From the NCBI RefSeq assembly GCF_009827315.1, contig NZ_WTYF01000003.1, forward strand, positions 223,501 to 287,500: a DNA stretch of 64,000 nucleotides, written 5' to 3'. Position numbers and translations under genes: made by a program. Positions 1 through 8,564 of the stretch are shown piece by piece (the first letter of the stretch is position 1; each line of letters opens with the position of its first letter). The notes under the pieces were generated by a model that was not told where the DNA came from, ran no database searches, and saw only the letters and a program-made list of their open reading frames with translations. The stretch comes from Qipengyuania gaetbuli. Its GTDB lineage: Bacteria; Pseudomonadota; Alphaproteobacteria; Sphingomonadales; Sphingomonadaceae.

Positions 1-1
1 G

Positions 2-451
2 CTGCAGGCCATGTTCTGGTCCTTCGCGGTGCTGTTCGGCATGTCGATGTCGACGATTTTCGCCACTTACACCGGTGAATCGATCGCTTCGGCCTTCTTC
101 GCCTCGGCTGCTGCCTTCGCGGGCCTCAGCCTGTTCGGCTACACCACGCAGAAGAACCTGTCCGGTTGGGGCAGCTTCCTGCTGATGGGCCTGATCGGCA
201 TCATCGTGGCAATGCTGCTGAACGCGTTCTTCTTCCAGTCGGGCGCCATGGGCCTGGTGATCAACATTCTCGGCGTGCTGATCTTCGCCGGTTTCACCGC
301 CTACGACACCCAGCGCCTGAAGAATGAATACAGCTATGTCCGCGGTACCGAATATGCGGGCAAGGCCGTCGTGATGGGCGCTCTCAGCCTCTATCTCGAC
401 TTCATCAACCTGTTCATGTTCCTGCTGCAGTTCCTGGGCAACCGCGAGTAA
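2..451 (+). CDS. Bax inhibitor-1/YccA family membrane protein, C-terminal part
   Basis: The reading frame is open from base 2, so the gene starts before the window; the first ATG at 11 is internal. The visible 149 residues form about five hydrophobic helices. They contain the family hallmark near the C-terminus, an Asp-Thr-Gln-Arg stretch following a conserved Tyr-Asp (FTAYDTQRLK), and end in a short polar tail. BI-1/YccA proteins are inner-membrane proteins of about 230-250 residues; several members act as pH-sensitive calcium leak channels or interact with the FtsH protease system. The specific role here cannot be told from sequence. A strong intrinsic terminator follows the stop codon by 37 bases, so the gene ends its transcription unit. 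Confidence 0.88.
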   Translation: MQAMFWSFAVLFGMSMSTIFATYTGESIASAFFASAAAFAGLSLFGYTTQKNLSGWGSFLLMGLIGIIVAMLLNAFFFQSGAMGLVINILGVLIFAGFTAYDTQRLKNEYSYVRGTEYAGKAVVMGALSLYLDFINLFMFLLQFLGNRE

Positions 452-488
452 TTCGCTCCGCCCGTCGCAGCAGCGACTCTCTTCATCG

Positions 489-525
489 TGCCCGGGGCGT
501 AACTTGCGCCCCGGGCATTTTCTTT
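489..525 (+). terminator. Rho-independent terminator of the BI-1-like gene
   Basis: A perfect 11-bp GC-rich stem (489-499 pairing with 507-517, core GCCCGGGGCG) with a 7-base loop is followed directly by TTTTCTTT at 518-525. This is a textbook intrinsic terminator, the clearest in the window. Confidence 0.92.
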
Positions 526-623
526 GGCCCTGCTTGCGGCTAGGTTTCGGCCACGCTTCATCGCCGGTCAATGCAGGCAGGCGCATGTTGGGGTCGCACA
601 TGCTTGAGGAGGGTCAGCGCGCC

Positions 624-1568
624 GTGAGCCGCCGTTCGAACATCACAATCCGCTTCACCGCCGTCGCCGGCGGTCTGCTAGCTCTTGCCGCCTGTGCCAC
701 TCCGCCGCCGCCGCCCCCGCCGCCTCCGCCGCCTCCGCCGCCTCCGCCGGTGGTGGTCCCGCCGCGTCCGGTCCCGCCGATGGGCGCGACGACCGGCATG
801 ACGATCCCGCTGGTGGCGAATGGCGTTCGCCAGACCGTCAATGCCAACCTCACACCGTCGCAGACGACCTGGAACCTGCGTTCGGCGCTGAACGTGGCTG
901 CGCTCAATTGCCCCGAGCCGATGCGCACCTCGATCGTCGACAATTACGGGGCATTCCTGAAGCGCAATGCGCGCCAGCTATCCGCCACCAACCGCGCCCT
1001 GCAGAGCGAATTCCGCCAGAAGTACGGCGCGACTTATCGCGACGTGCAGGATTCCTACATGACGCAGGTCTACAACTATTTTGCTCTGCCGCCGGCGTTG
1101 AAGAACTTCTGCGACGTGTCCTATTCCGTCAGCCAGGAAGTGCTGCTGGCAGAGCCGAACACGCTCGACAGCTTTGCGGCGGTCGCGCTGCCGCGGATCG
1201 AGTCGGTGTTCAACGATTTCTACCGCGCATACGAGCAGTACCGCGTCGATCTGGCGGCCTGGGATTCGCGTTACGGCCCGCCGTCGGTGACCACCACGGT
1301 GCAGGGCTACACCAACCCGCTCGACCCGAGGGTCAATGTCGCACCGGGCCAGACGCTGGTGAACTCCATGCCGGCTACCGCGCCGCGTAGCGCCACGGCT
1401 TCGACGCAGGCACCCCCCGCTTCCGCGCAGCAACCGGTCGTGGTCGCCACGCAGAACCCCGCGACGGGCGAAACCACCACGGCACTGCCGACGCAGGGAC
1501 CGATCTTCCAGTCGGGCGAAGTCGTGCAGGGCCAGGTCGGTCAGGTCGATACGCCGGACCCGCGATAA
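624..1568 (+). CDS. Proline-rich lipoprotein of unknown function
   Basis: The proposed start is GTG at 624, preceded by GAGGAGG at 606-612. It gives a compact lipoprotein signal (basic n-region, hydrophobic core, lipobox LAAC at about residues 20-23). An ATG at 600 in the same frame is possible but adds a charged extension before the signal. The mature N-terminus is followed by 16 consecutive prolines, a likely spacer through the periplasm. A globular region of about residues 60-220 carries several Cys (LNCPEP, KNFCDV), and the tail is low-complexity Ala/Thr/Gln/Pro. I do not recognise the globular domain. The polyproline run would need elongation factor P for efficient translation. The gene converges on the halogenase gene, whose stop lies 6 bases away. 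Confidence 0.75.
   Translation: MSRRSNITIRFTAVAGGLLALAACATPPPPPPPPPPPPPPPPVVVPPRPVPPMGATTGMTIPLVANGVRQTVNANLTPSQTTWNLRSALNVAALNCPEPMRTSIVDNYGAFLKRNARQLSATNRALQSEFRQKYGATYRDVQDSYMTQVYNYFALPPALKNFCDVSYSVSQEVLLAEPNTLDSFAAVALPRIESVFNDFYRAYEQYRVDLAAWDSRYGPPSVTTTVQGYTNPLDPRVNVAPGQTLVNSMPATAPRSATASTQAPPASAQQPVVVATQNPATGETTTALPTQGPIFQSGEVVQGQVGQVDTPDPR
702..749 (+). repeat. Proline-codon microsatellite (CCG/CCT/CCC x16)
   Basis: Sixteen proline codons in a row, the second half built from a repeating 9-base unit CCTCCGCCG. The tract is inside the lipoprotein gene. Units are multiples of three, so slippage would change the spacer length rather than the frame. Confidence 0.9.
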
Positions 1569-1574
1569 GCGTCG

Positions 1575-3071
1575 TCAGACCGGCGAATAGTCGGGAAAAT
1601 TGCGCGCGCAGGCGGCCAGCATCGCGCGGGTCGCCTCCACATCCGCCACATCCAGCCCTTGGGGTGCGGCCTGCATCTTCTCGCGCGGGGGGAAGGTGCC
1701 ATAGCCTGCAAACAGCGCATGCCAGCTCATCGCGGCATAGGCCGGTTCCTGCCCGTAAATGGCAGCGTTCGCCTCGGTAATGGGCTGGTGCGTGAACCAT
1801 GCCGTCATCATCGATTTGAGATTGTCGGACAGCGCCTGATTGGCGGCATTTTCCCGCCAGTAATCCGTGTCGCTGCGCTGGTTCACCCGGTAGTGGGCGA
1901 CGATGTAGTCGCGGATTCCGTCGTAGCGGGCAGCGATACGCTGGTTGAACTCGTCACGGTGCCGGTCGGTAAAGCCGCCGCTTTCATAGGCGCTGGCGAA
2001 ATCGAGCGCGGTGGCGATGACGATATGCAGCGCAGTCGCCTCGAGCGGTTCGATGAAACCTTGTGAAAGTCCGGCTGCAAGGCAGTTGCGCGTCCAGCTG
2101 TTCTCCAGCCGGCCGACCTTCATCTGCAGGAAGCGCGCCTGCGGTTCGTCCGGTCCGAGGCCGAGCGCCGCGCGCAATTCGGCTTCTGCCTCCTCGTCGG
2201 AAATGTGGCGGGAGGAATAGACATAACCGTTCCCCACGCGCGTCGTCAGCGGGATCGACCAGCGCCAACCGGCCTTCATCGCCACGCTTTCGGTCTGAGG
2301 GACCACGGGACCGGAATGAGGGGTGGGCAAGACCACTGCGCGGTCGTTGAACAGGTTCTCGTCGAAAGGGATGAACCGTTCGCCTAGTTTCTGCTGGGCG
2401 ATCAGCGCGGCGAAGCCCGAACAGTCGACGAAGAGGTCGCCCTCGATCCGTTCCCCGCCTTCGCACAGGAGCGCAGCCACGTCGCCGTGCGCATCCAGTT
2501 CGACGTCCTCCACCTTCAGCGCCCGGTGTCCGACGCCGCGCGGCACGGCCCAGTCGCGCAGGAACGCACCGAGCTTGTGGGCATCGAAATGGTAGCCGTA
2601 GCTTTGCGGGAACGGAAAGTTGGCGTCCGGCTGCGGCCCCTTGCGGCCCGCAGCGAGCGTCGCAGCAAGAAACCAGTCATCCGGGTGGGCGGGGACATCC
2701 ACCCCGCGTCGGCGCAGTGCGCAATTATGGGTGAAGCCGGGCTCGGTGTGCAGGTCGACAGGGCCGGGGAAAGGATGGAAATAGCTCTCGCAGCCCTCCC
2801 GCTCGCTCCACCCGGTGAAACGGATGCCGAGTTTGTATGTTGCGTCGCAGGCAGCCATCCAGTCCGCTTCGGCAATGCCGAGATGGTCGAAAAAAGCCTT
2901 GAGCTGCGGGGTAGAGCCTTCGCCCACGCCAATGATGCCGATGGCGGGGCTTTCGACGACAGTGACGCTGCCCCCGCGGCCGCCCCATTCGCGGCGCAGC
3001 AGGCAGGCGGTGATCCAGCCTGCACTGCCGCCGCCCAGCACGACGACGCGGGGCGGTTTGGCCGCGTCCAT
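1575..3071 (-). CDS. Tryptophan-halogenase-family flavoprotein (distal copy)
   Basis: This 498-residue protein matches the flavin-dependent tryptophan halogenase family (PF04820). It has an FAD-binding GGGSAGW loop at residues 13-19, a GVGEGSTP segment, the WxWxIP motif that separates halogenases from monooxygenases (GWRWSIP), and a Lys at about residue 80 (TYKLGIRF) that aligns with the catalytic Lys79 of PrnA. A FIEPLEAT segment matches the conserved Glu region. The start ATG at 3071 overlaps the stop of the upstream GH97 gene by one base (TGATG), so translation is coupled. It is the last gene of the maltodextrin operon. The family needs FADH2 from a reductase, and none is encoded nearby. 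Substrate and halide cannot be predicted, and a non-halogenating role is possible. Confidence 0.85.
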   Translation of the reverse strand: MDAAKPPRVVVLGGGSAGWITACLLRREWGGRGGSVTVVESPAIGIIGVGEGSTPQLKAFFDHLGIAEADWMAACDATYKLGIRFTGWSEREGCESYFHPFPGPVDLHTEPGFTHNCALRRRGVDVPAHPDDWFLAATLAAGRKGPQPDANFPFPQSYGYHFDAHKLGAFLRDWAVPRGVGHRALKVEDVELDAHGDVAALLCEGGERIEGDLFVDCSGFAALIAQQKLGERFIPFDENLFNDRAVVLPTPHSGPVVPQTESVAMKAGWRWSIPLTTRVGNGYVYSSRHISDEEAEAELRAALGLGPDEPQARFLQMKVGRLENSWTRNCLAAGLSQGFIEPLEATALHIVIATALDFASAYESGGFTDRHRDEFNQRIAARYDGIRDYIVAHYRVNQRSDTDYWRENAANQALSDNLKSMMTAWFTHQPITEANAAIYGQEPAYAAMSWHALFAGYGTFPPREKMQAAPQGLDVADVEATRAMLAACARNFPDYSPV

Positions 3072-5107
3072 CACCCCAGCGGCACGAACTCGATCGCAAA
3101 GCCGCCCGCAGGGGCAAGGCGAAGGTCGAGCGTCTTGTCGGAGGTCACGGTCATGGTCTCGACCTCCATCGCATGGCGATCGGCTCCAAGTCCATCGGCC
3201 TTTGCCCCGTCGCGCCACACGGTCGCGCGGTAGCTCTTGCCCGGGTCGAGGAAGCTGAGTGGCACCTTTGCCTGCCGTTCCTTGTCATCGGTCACGGCAC
3301 CGACGTACCAGTTGAGCGTGTTGCGATCCCGCCGGGCGATAACCGCGAATTCGCCGACCTTGCCGTCGACCAGCATGCTTTCCGCCCAGTCGGCCGGCAC
3401 GCGCTTCACGAAGTCCAGCGCCTGCGGATACTTCGCAATGTTTTCCGGCAGGTCGGCAACCATCTGGATGGGCGAATAGATCGCCACGTAGAAGGCCAGT
3501 TGGCGGGCAAGCGTGCTAGGAATGTCTGCCGCTTCGGCCCCGCGTCCTTCGAGCGAGAAGACGCCCGGCGTATAGTCCATCGGCCCTGCCAGCAGGCGGG
3601 TGAAGATCATCTCGGGTACGTGCCCGGCATCGTTCTTGGGCACGCCCCAGGCATCATACTCCGCACCGCGCGCGCCTTCGCGGCTGACCCAGTTGGGGTA
3701 GGTGCGGCGCAGGCCCGTGTCCTTGATCGGCTCGTGCGGATTGACGGCGATCTTGTGCTCGGCGGCTTCCTTCACGACCTTGAGGTGGTGGCGCGACATT
3801 TCCTGCCCGTCGTGCCAGACCAGGATCTCGCCTTCGCCGTTTTCGTCTGCGGGGGCGATCACGCTGCCCGCATCGGCGACATAGCCGGTCTTGACCGCAT
3901 CGATGCCGAGCCGTTCGTAGAACGCCATGGCGTCGGCCAGCTGCTCTTCGTAGACCTTGATGTTGCCGCCCGTCTCATGGTGGCCGATGATGCGCACGCC
4001 CTTTTCGCGGGCATAGGCGGCCACCGCCTCGATATCGAAATCGGGATAGGCGGTGGTGAAGTCGAAATCGCGGCCATTGCCGAACCAGTTGCCGTCCCAG
4101 CCCAGGTTCCAGCCCTCGATCAGCACACCGCGAAAACCGTGTTCCGCGGCGAAATCGATGTGCTTCTTGGCATTCTCGGTGGTCGCGCCATGCTTGGCAC
4201 CGCTCGCCCAGCTGGTGTTGTCGAGATGCATTTCCCACCAGATGCCGATGTACTTGTGGGGCGTGAACCAGCTGACGTCGCCGAGCTTGTTCGGCTCGTT
4301 GAGGTTGAGGATGATATTGCTCTCGAATAGGCCCTTGGGGTTGCTAGCGATCTGGATCGTGCGCCAGGGCGTGGTGAAGGCACCTTCGCGGATGACCTTG
4401 GGCCCGCGGGGCGAAGGCGAGAGCAGGGCCCGCAGGCGCGTGCCGTCCATGCGCTTCAGCCACATACCCGAATAATCGACCAGCGCAGCCTCGTGGAAGG
4501 AGAGGTGGAGTCCATTGTCCATGACCATGGTGACTGGCGTGTGGACCGTGGAAAGCGCGCTTACCGGAGTCTTCTGGTAGAGGTATTCGTAGCGGTTCCA
4601 GTCACCTGCAGGGATCGACCAGGCGGTGCCGTCGCCCGCGATGTTGAACTCGGTCAGTTCGTCGGCGATCCGGTAGACCGGCTGCGACGCGCTTTCGGGA
4701 AATTCGATGCGAAAGCCCATGCCGTTGTCGAACACGCGCATCCGCACCGTGATCTCGCGCGCCGATGTATCGCGCTGGCGGAAGGTCACTGCGAGCTCGT
4801 TATGAAAGTCCTGCACCCACTGGCGTTCGCCCCAAGGTTGTTCCCAGCTGCTCTGGTGCGCTTCCTCGCGGAAGGAGACGACTTCGAAATTGCGGCGCAT
4901 GGGATCGGCATCGGTGAAGTTGAAGCCGAGGTTCGACTTGGTGATCACTGGCACGCCGTCGCGTGTGACCTCGTAATAGGGAATGCCTTCGCCGTCCGCG
5001 TCCAGCGTTACCTTGATCCGGCCGTCGGGCGAGGTGACGGTTTCCGCCTGTGCCGCACTGATGGGAAGGAGCGATGCGCCCAGCAGCAGGGCAAGTTGGC
5101 GGATCAT
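3071..5107 (-). CDS. GH97 alpha-glucosidase (SusB-like), exported
   Basis: The 678-residue protein has a signal peptide (MIRQLALLLGASLLPISAAQA), an N-terminal beta-sandwich and a (beta/alpha)8 barrel typical of glycoside hydrolase family 97. Family landmarks include WWEMHLD, EGWNLGWDGNW, and NPHEPIKDTGLRRTYPN followed by REGARGAEYDAW; this Glu-rich cluster resembles the inverting, calcium-dependent alpha-glucosidase branch (SusB). It should remove glucose from the non-reducing ends of maltodextrins in the periplasm. The start at 5107 shares ATGA with the stop of the upstream GH13 gene. The alternative upstream start would lie deep inside that gene and lacks a signal peptide. Exact linkage preference is inferred. 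Confidence 0.9.
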   Translation of the reverse strand: MIRQLALLLGASLLPISAAQAETVTSPDGRIKVTLDADGEGIPYYEVTRDGVPVITKSNLGFNFTDADPMRRNFEVVSFREEAHQSSWEQPWGERQWVQDFHNELAVTFRQRDTSAREITVRMRVFDNGMGFRIEFPESASQPVYRIADELTEFNIAGDGTAWSIPAGDWNRYEYLYQKTPVSALSTVHTPVTMVMDNGLHLSFHEAALVDYSGMWLKRMDGTRLRALLSPSPRGPKVIREGAFTTPWRTIQIASNPKGLFESNIILNLNEPNKLGDVSWFTPHKYIGIWWEMHLDNTSWASGAKHGATTENAKKHIDFAAEHGFRGVLIEGWNLGWDGNWFGNGRDFDFTTAYPDFDIEAVAAYAREKGVRIIGHHETGGNIKVYEEQLADAMAFYERLGIDAVKTGYVADAGSVIAPADENGEGEILVWHDGQEMSRHHLKVVKEAAEHKIAVNPHEPIKDTGLRRTYPNWVSREGARGAEYDAWGVPKNDAGHVPEMIFTRLLAGPMDYTPGVFSLEGRGAEAADIPSTLARQLAFYVAIYSPIQMVADLPENIAKYPQALDFVKRVPADWAESMLVDGKVGEFAVIARRDRNTLNWYVGAVTDDKERQAKVPLSFLDPGKSYRATVWRDGAKADGLGADRHAMEVETMTVTSDKTLDLRLAPAGGFAIEFVPLG

Positions 5108-6726
5108 GCGGCAGTCTCCAGGATGATGGCGGAGTAGGGGGGAAGTGCGGTCAAACTGGCGCCGCCGATGGCGACCAGCGGCTGGCCGTTGCAATCCTCG
5201 CAGGCAATCGTGCCCGCGCCGAGGTTGAAACGGCAGCACAGGCGCTGGCCGCCGGCCTCGCGGACCAGTTCGAGCAGGTCGCCGTCATGCTTGCAAGCGA
5301 CCACGGGGCCGTGGTGCAGCGCCGGATTGGCCTTGCGCAGGGCAATCGCCTGGCGCGTGAATTCGAGTAGCGAGCCCGGCGCGCCGTCTTGGGCGGATAC
5401 GGCCTTGCCGAGATTCTCGTCGCCCACCGGCAGCCATGGCTGGCTGCTGCCGAAACCTGCATCCCCGCTGGCATCCCAAGGCATGGGAGTGCGGGCGCCG
5501 TCGCGACTAAGGGTCAGCGGCCAGTTGGCGATGGCTTCGGGATCGTGCAGCTGGTCGAACGGGATATCGACCTGCGTGAGGCCCAGTTCTTCGCCGTAAT
5601 AGAGGATGGCATTGCCGCGCAGGCTCATCAGCAGGAGCACCTTGAGCCGGGCAAAGGCGTCGCGGTCCTGCGGAGCGCACCAGCGGCTCAGCGCGCGGGG
5701 CGCGTCGTGGTTCTCGAATGCCCAGCTCGGCCAGCCGATACCGTCTTCATCGGGCCATTCGGCCAGCGCGGAGCACACCAGCGTCGGCGTCAGCTTCTCG
5801 GCATAGAGGAAGTTGAACCCGTAGGCGGAATTGAGATGGCTCTCGCCTTCCGTGAAGGCCTTCATCTCGCGTTCTGCATCGTCCCCGCCAACTTCCGCGA
5901 CGGTGAACACACCTTCGTATTCGTCGGTCAGGGCGCGGATACGCTCGATGAAGGCGGGAATGTCGGGGTGCGACTGGTTGTAGGTCTTGAGCTGGAAATC
6001 GAACGGGCGCGTGCGCTGCCGGTCGGTCGCCGGCGCCGGCGGATTGTCGCGCAGTTGCGGGTCGTGCATCGCGAAATTGAGCGCATCGATGCGGAAGCCG
6101 TCGACCCCTCGTTCCAGCCAGAAGCGCATGACGTCCAGCACTGCCTGCTGTACCTGCGGATTGTGCAGGTTCATCTGCGGCTGGCTGTTGAGGAAGTTGT
6201 GCAGGTAATACTGGCCGCGGCGCGCGTCCCAGGTCCATGCCGGCCCGCCGAACACCGACTGCCAGTTGGAAGGTGGCGAGCCGTCCGGCTTGGCATCGGC
6301 CCAGACATACCAGTCGGCCTTTGCATTATCGCGGCTGGAACGGCTTTCGGCGAACCAGTCGTGCTCGTCAGAGGTGTGCGAATAAACCTGGTCGATCAGC
6401 ACCTTGAGGCCCAGTTCGTGCGCGCGGGCGACCAGCGCGTCGAAATCGGTCAGCGAGCCGAAGATCGGGTCGACGTCGCAATAGTCGGACACGTCGTATC
6501 CGAAATCCTTCATCGGCGACTTGAAGAAGGGCGAAATCCAGATCGCATCGACACCCAGGCCGGCAATGTGCGGCAGTTTTTCGGTGATGCCGGGAAGGTC
6601 TCCGATGCCGTCTCCGTTCGAATCGCGGAAACTGCGCGGATAGATCTGGTAGATCACCGCACCCTTCCACCAGGGCAGGTTGGCAGCGTCGGTGTGAACG
6701 TTCACAATTCGACTTGCGCGGTTCAT
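5104..6726 (-). CDS. GH13 alpha-glucosidase (oligo-1,6-glucosidase/GH13_23-like)
   Basis: The 540-residue enzyme opens with WWKGAVIYQIYPRSF and carries the GH13 catalytic regions: GVDGFRIDALNF (nucleophile Asp), FTVAEVGG (acid/base Glu) and FENHDAPR (transition-state Asp). The QVYSHTSDEH segment in region I is typical of the alpha-glucosidase/oligo-1,6-glucosidase group. I see no signal peptide, so it is probably cytoplasmic and hydrolyses imported maltose or short oligosaccharides. The start at 6726 (MNRASRIV) makes an ATGA overlap with the preceding amylase gene; an ATG 24 bases upstream is possible but less well placed. Substrate range within GH13 is inferred. Confidence 0.92.
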   Translation of the reverse strand: MNRASRIVNVHTDAANLPWWKGAVIYQIYPRSFRDSNGDGIGDLPGITEKLPHIAGLGVDAIWISPFFKSPMKDFGYDVSDYCDVDPIFGSLTDFDALVARAHELGLKVLIDQVYSHTSDEHDWFAESRSSRDNAKADWYVWADAKPDGSPPSNWQSVFGGPAWTWDARRGQYYLHNFLNSQPQMNLHNPQVQQAVLDVMRFWLERGVDGFRIDALNFAMHDPQLRDNPPAPATDRQRTRPFDFQLKTYNQSHPDIPAFIERIRALTDEYEGVFTVAEVGGDDAEREMKAFTEGESHLNSAYGFNFLYAEKLTPTLVCSALAEWPDEDGIGWPSWAFENHDAPRALSRWCAPQDRDAFARLKVLLLMSLRGNAILYYGEELGLTQVDIPFDQLHDPEAIANWPLTLSRDGARTPMPWDASGDAGFGSSQPWLPVGDENLGKAVSAQDGAPGSLLEFTRQAIALRKANPALHHGPVVACKHDGDLLELVREAGGQRLCCRFNLGAGTIACEDCNGQPLVAIGGASLTALPPYSAIILETAA

Positions 6727-8564
6727 TTCGAGGTCTCCGAAACGCGGCACACGGCCCAGCCGAACGCGGGAAGGTTAAAGGCGGCGCTGCCCGGCGCGGT
6801 TACTGCTGCGGGACAGGCTCCTGCAAGCGTGTCGAGGCGGCGGGCATCGTAGCCGAGCATCACATTGGCGCTGCGCTGGGCGCCGGTGGTATTGAACACG
6901 GCGAGATATTCCGTCCCATCGTCCGGATCGAACCTGCTGACGGCGAAAATGCCCGGCTCCTGCTCGTAATGGCGCACTTCCTGGCGGCCGCGGGTGAGGG
7001 CGGGGTGCGCGCGCCGGATGGCTGAGAATTCCGCGATCAGGCGGAACAGCGGATGGTTCTCGTCGAAATTGCTGTCGGCAGTGGTTGCATCCGTGCCGAT
7101 CAGGTCGTTGTCGTTGTAAACCGCGGTGCGCGAAGGGAACATGTCTTCGCGGGCTAGCTGGTCGTTGCCGTCGCCGACGAAGCCCTGCTCGTCTCCGTAA
7201 TAGATGACCGGGCTGCCGCGCAGGCTCAGCATCATTGCATGGCCGAGCATAACCCGCTTCAGCAGTTCGTCCTGTGAGATATCGGGCTTGTCCCATCTGA
7301 TGAGCGTCGAGAAGCGGCCCATGTCGTGGTTGCCGAGGAAGGTGGGCAGTTTGCCCGCGGTTTCCTCGCCGCCTTCATACAGAACGTCGCCGTCGAACAT
7401 ATGCGCCAGGACGACCGTTCCCTTGTCCCGCCCGAGCAGTTCGCGCATCGCTGCCTGGAAAGCGAAATCGAGCACGGCGGGCAGTTTGTCGCGGCGCGTG
7501 TATTCGGCGATGTAGCCGTTTTCCGGGATGTCCTTGTAGACCTCGCCGAACATGTGGAAGTTGGGGATGCCGTTCTCTTTCGCCACGGCTTCGAGGGCGG
7601 GCACGAACTCCTGCCAGAAACCGGGATCGACATGGCGCGCGGTGTCGATGCGGAAGCCGTCGACGCCGGTATTGCGTACCCAGTCGCCGAAAATCTCGAT
7701 CATGCCTGCCCGCACGCGCGGGTGCTCGGTGAACAGGTCGTCGAGGCCGGAGAAATCGCCGAAGCGGCTGTCTTCGCCCGTGAAGGAGCTGTTTCCGCGG
7801 TTATGGTAGAAGATCGGATCGTTGAGCCAGGCGGGGACCTTCACGTCCTTTTCCGCCTCGGGCACGACAGGGATGTAGGCGTAGTTCGGATCGGTCAGCT
7901 TGGCGAAATTTGCCTCGCTGCTGTCGCTATCGCCCATGAAACCTTCGTTGATGCGCGCACCATCGGGGCCGCCGCGCGTCGAATAGGGATAGTCGCCCTT
8001 GCTGCGGTATTCGAAATTGGTCGCATCGCCATCGGCATAGGTGATGACGTCGGCCGTGTGGTTGGTGATGATGTCCATGTAGACCTTCATGCCGCGCGCA
8101 TGGGCGGCGTCGACGAAGGCCTTGAACTCTTCCCGCGTGCCGAAATGGCCGTCGGGACGGGTGAAATCGGTGACCCAGTAACCGTGGTATCCCGCGCTCT
8201 CGTCACCCGGAGGTCCCTGCACCGGCTTGTTCTGGAAGATCGGCGCGAACCAGATGGCAGTGACGCCCAGCTTCTCCAGATAGTCGAGCCGGTCGGTCAG
8301 CCCCTTTAGGTCGCCCCCGTGGAAGAAACCCTTGGCCGTGGGGTCGTAACCCGTCTGCAGGCGGTCGCCCGTGAAATCGCCCAGATCGTTCGTCGGGTCG
8401 CCGTTCTCGAACCGGTCGGGCAGGACGAAATAGACGATTTCCTCGCTTGGCAGGCGGTCCCTGAAATTCACTTCCGGCCCGGTCGAAACGGCAGCGGGCG
8501 GGGTCTGCGCCGTCGCACAGGCCGCGAGGCCCAGGGCCAGGAGGGGAAGGGACTTGCGGATCAT
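6723..8564 (-). CDS. GH13 alpha-amylase family lipoprotein (SusA-like)
   Basis: The 613-residue enzyme begins with a lipoprotein signal (MIRKSLPLLALGLAAC), so it is likely anchored in the cell envelope. GH13 motifs are intact: MDIITNHTADVI (region I), GVDGFRIDTARH (nucleophile Asp), FHMFGEVYKD (acid/base Glu), FLGNHDMGRF (transition-state Asp). The opening EEIVYFVLPDRFENGD resembles bacterial alpha-amylases and cyclomaltodextrinase-like enzymes. It would cut longer maltodextrins after or during uptake by the receptor. The start at 8564 overlaps the stop of the upstream halogenase gene as ATGA. The subfamily is uncertain (amylase versus neopullulanase/cyclodextrinase). Confidence 0.92.
   Translation of the reverse strand: MIRKSLPLLALGLAACATAQTPPAAVSTGPEVNFRDRLPSEEIVYFVLPDRFENGDPTNDLGDFTGDRLQTGYDPTAKGFFHGGDLKGLTDRLDYLEKLGVTAIWFAPIFQNKPVQGPPGDESAGYHGYWVTDFTRPDGHFGTREEFKAFVDAAHARGMKVYMDIITNHTADVITYADGDATNFEYRSKGDYPYSTRGGPDGARINEGFMGDSDSSEANFAKLTDPNYAYIPVVPEAEKDVKVPAWLNDPIFYHNRGNSSFTGEDSRFGDFSGLDDLFTEHPRVRAGMIEIFGDWVRNTGVDGFRIDTARHVDPGFWQEFVPALEAVAKENGIPNFHMFGEVYKDIPENGYIAEYTRRDKLPAVLDFAFQAAMRELLGRDKGTVVLAHMFDGDVLYEGGEETAGKLPTFLGNHDMGRFSTLIRWDKPDISQDELLKRVMLGHAMMLSLRGSPVIYYGDEQGFVGDGNDQLAREDMFPSRTAVYNDNDLIGTDATTADSNFDENHPLFRLIAEFSAIRRAHPALTRGRQEVRHYEQEPGIFAVSRFDPDDGTEYLAVFNTTGAQRSANVMLGYDARRLDTLAGACPAAVTAPGSAAFNLPAFGWAVCRVSETSK

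Noticed and set aside
614..943. Poly-glycine open frame on the minus strand
   Set aside because: It is the complement of the proline codon tract; no start context and no plausible product.
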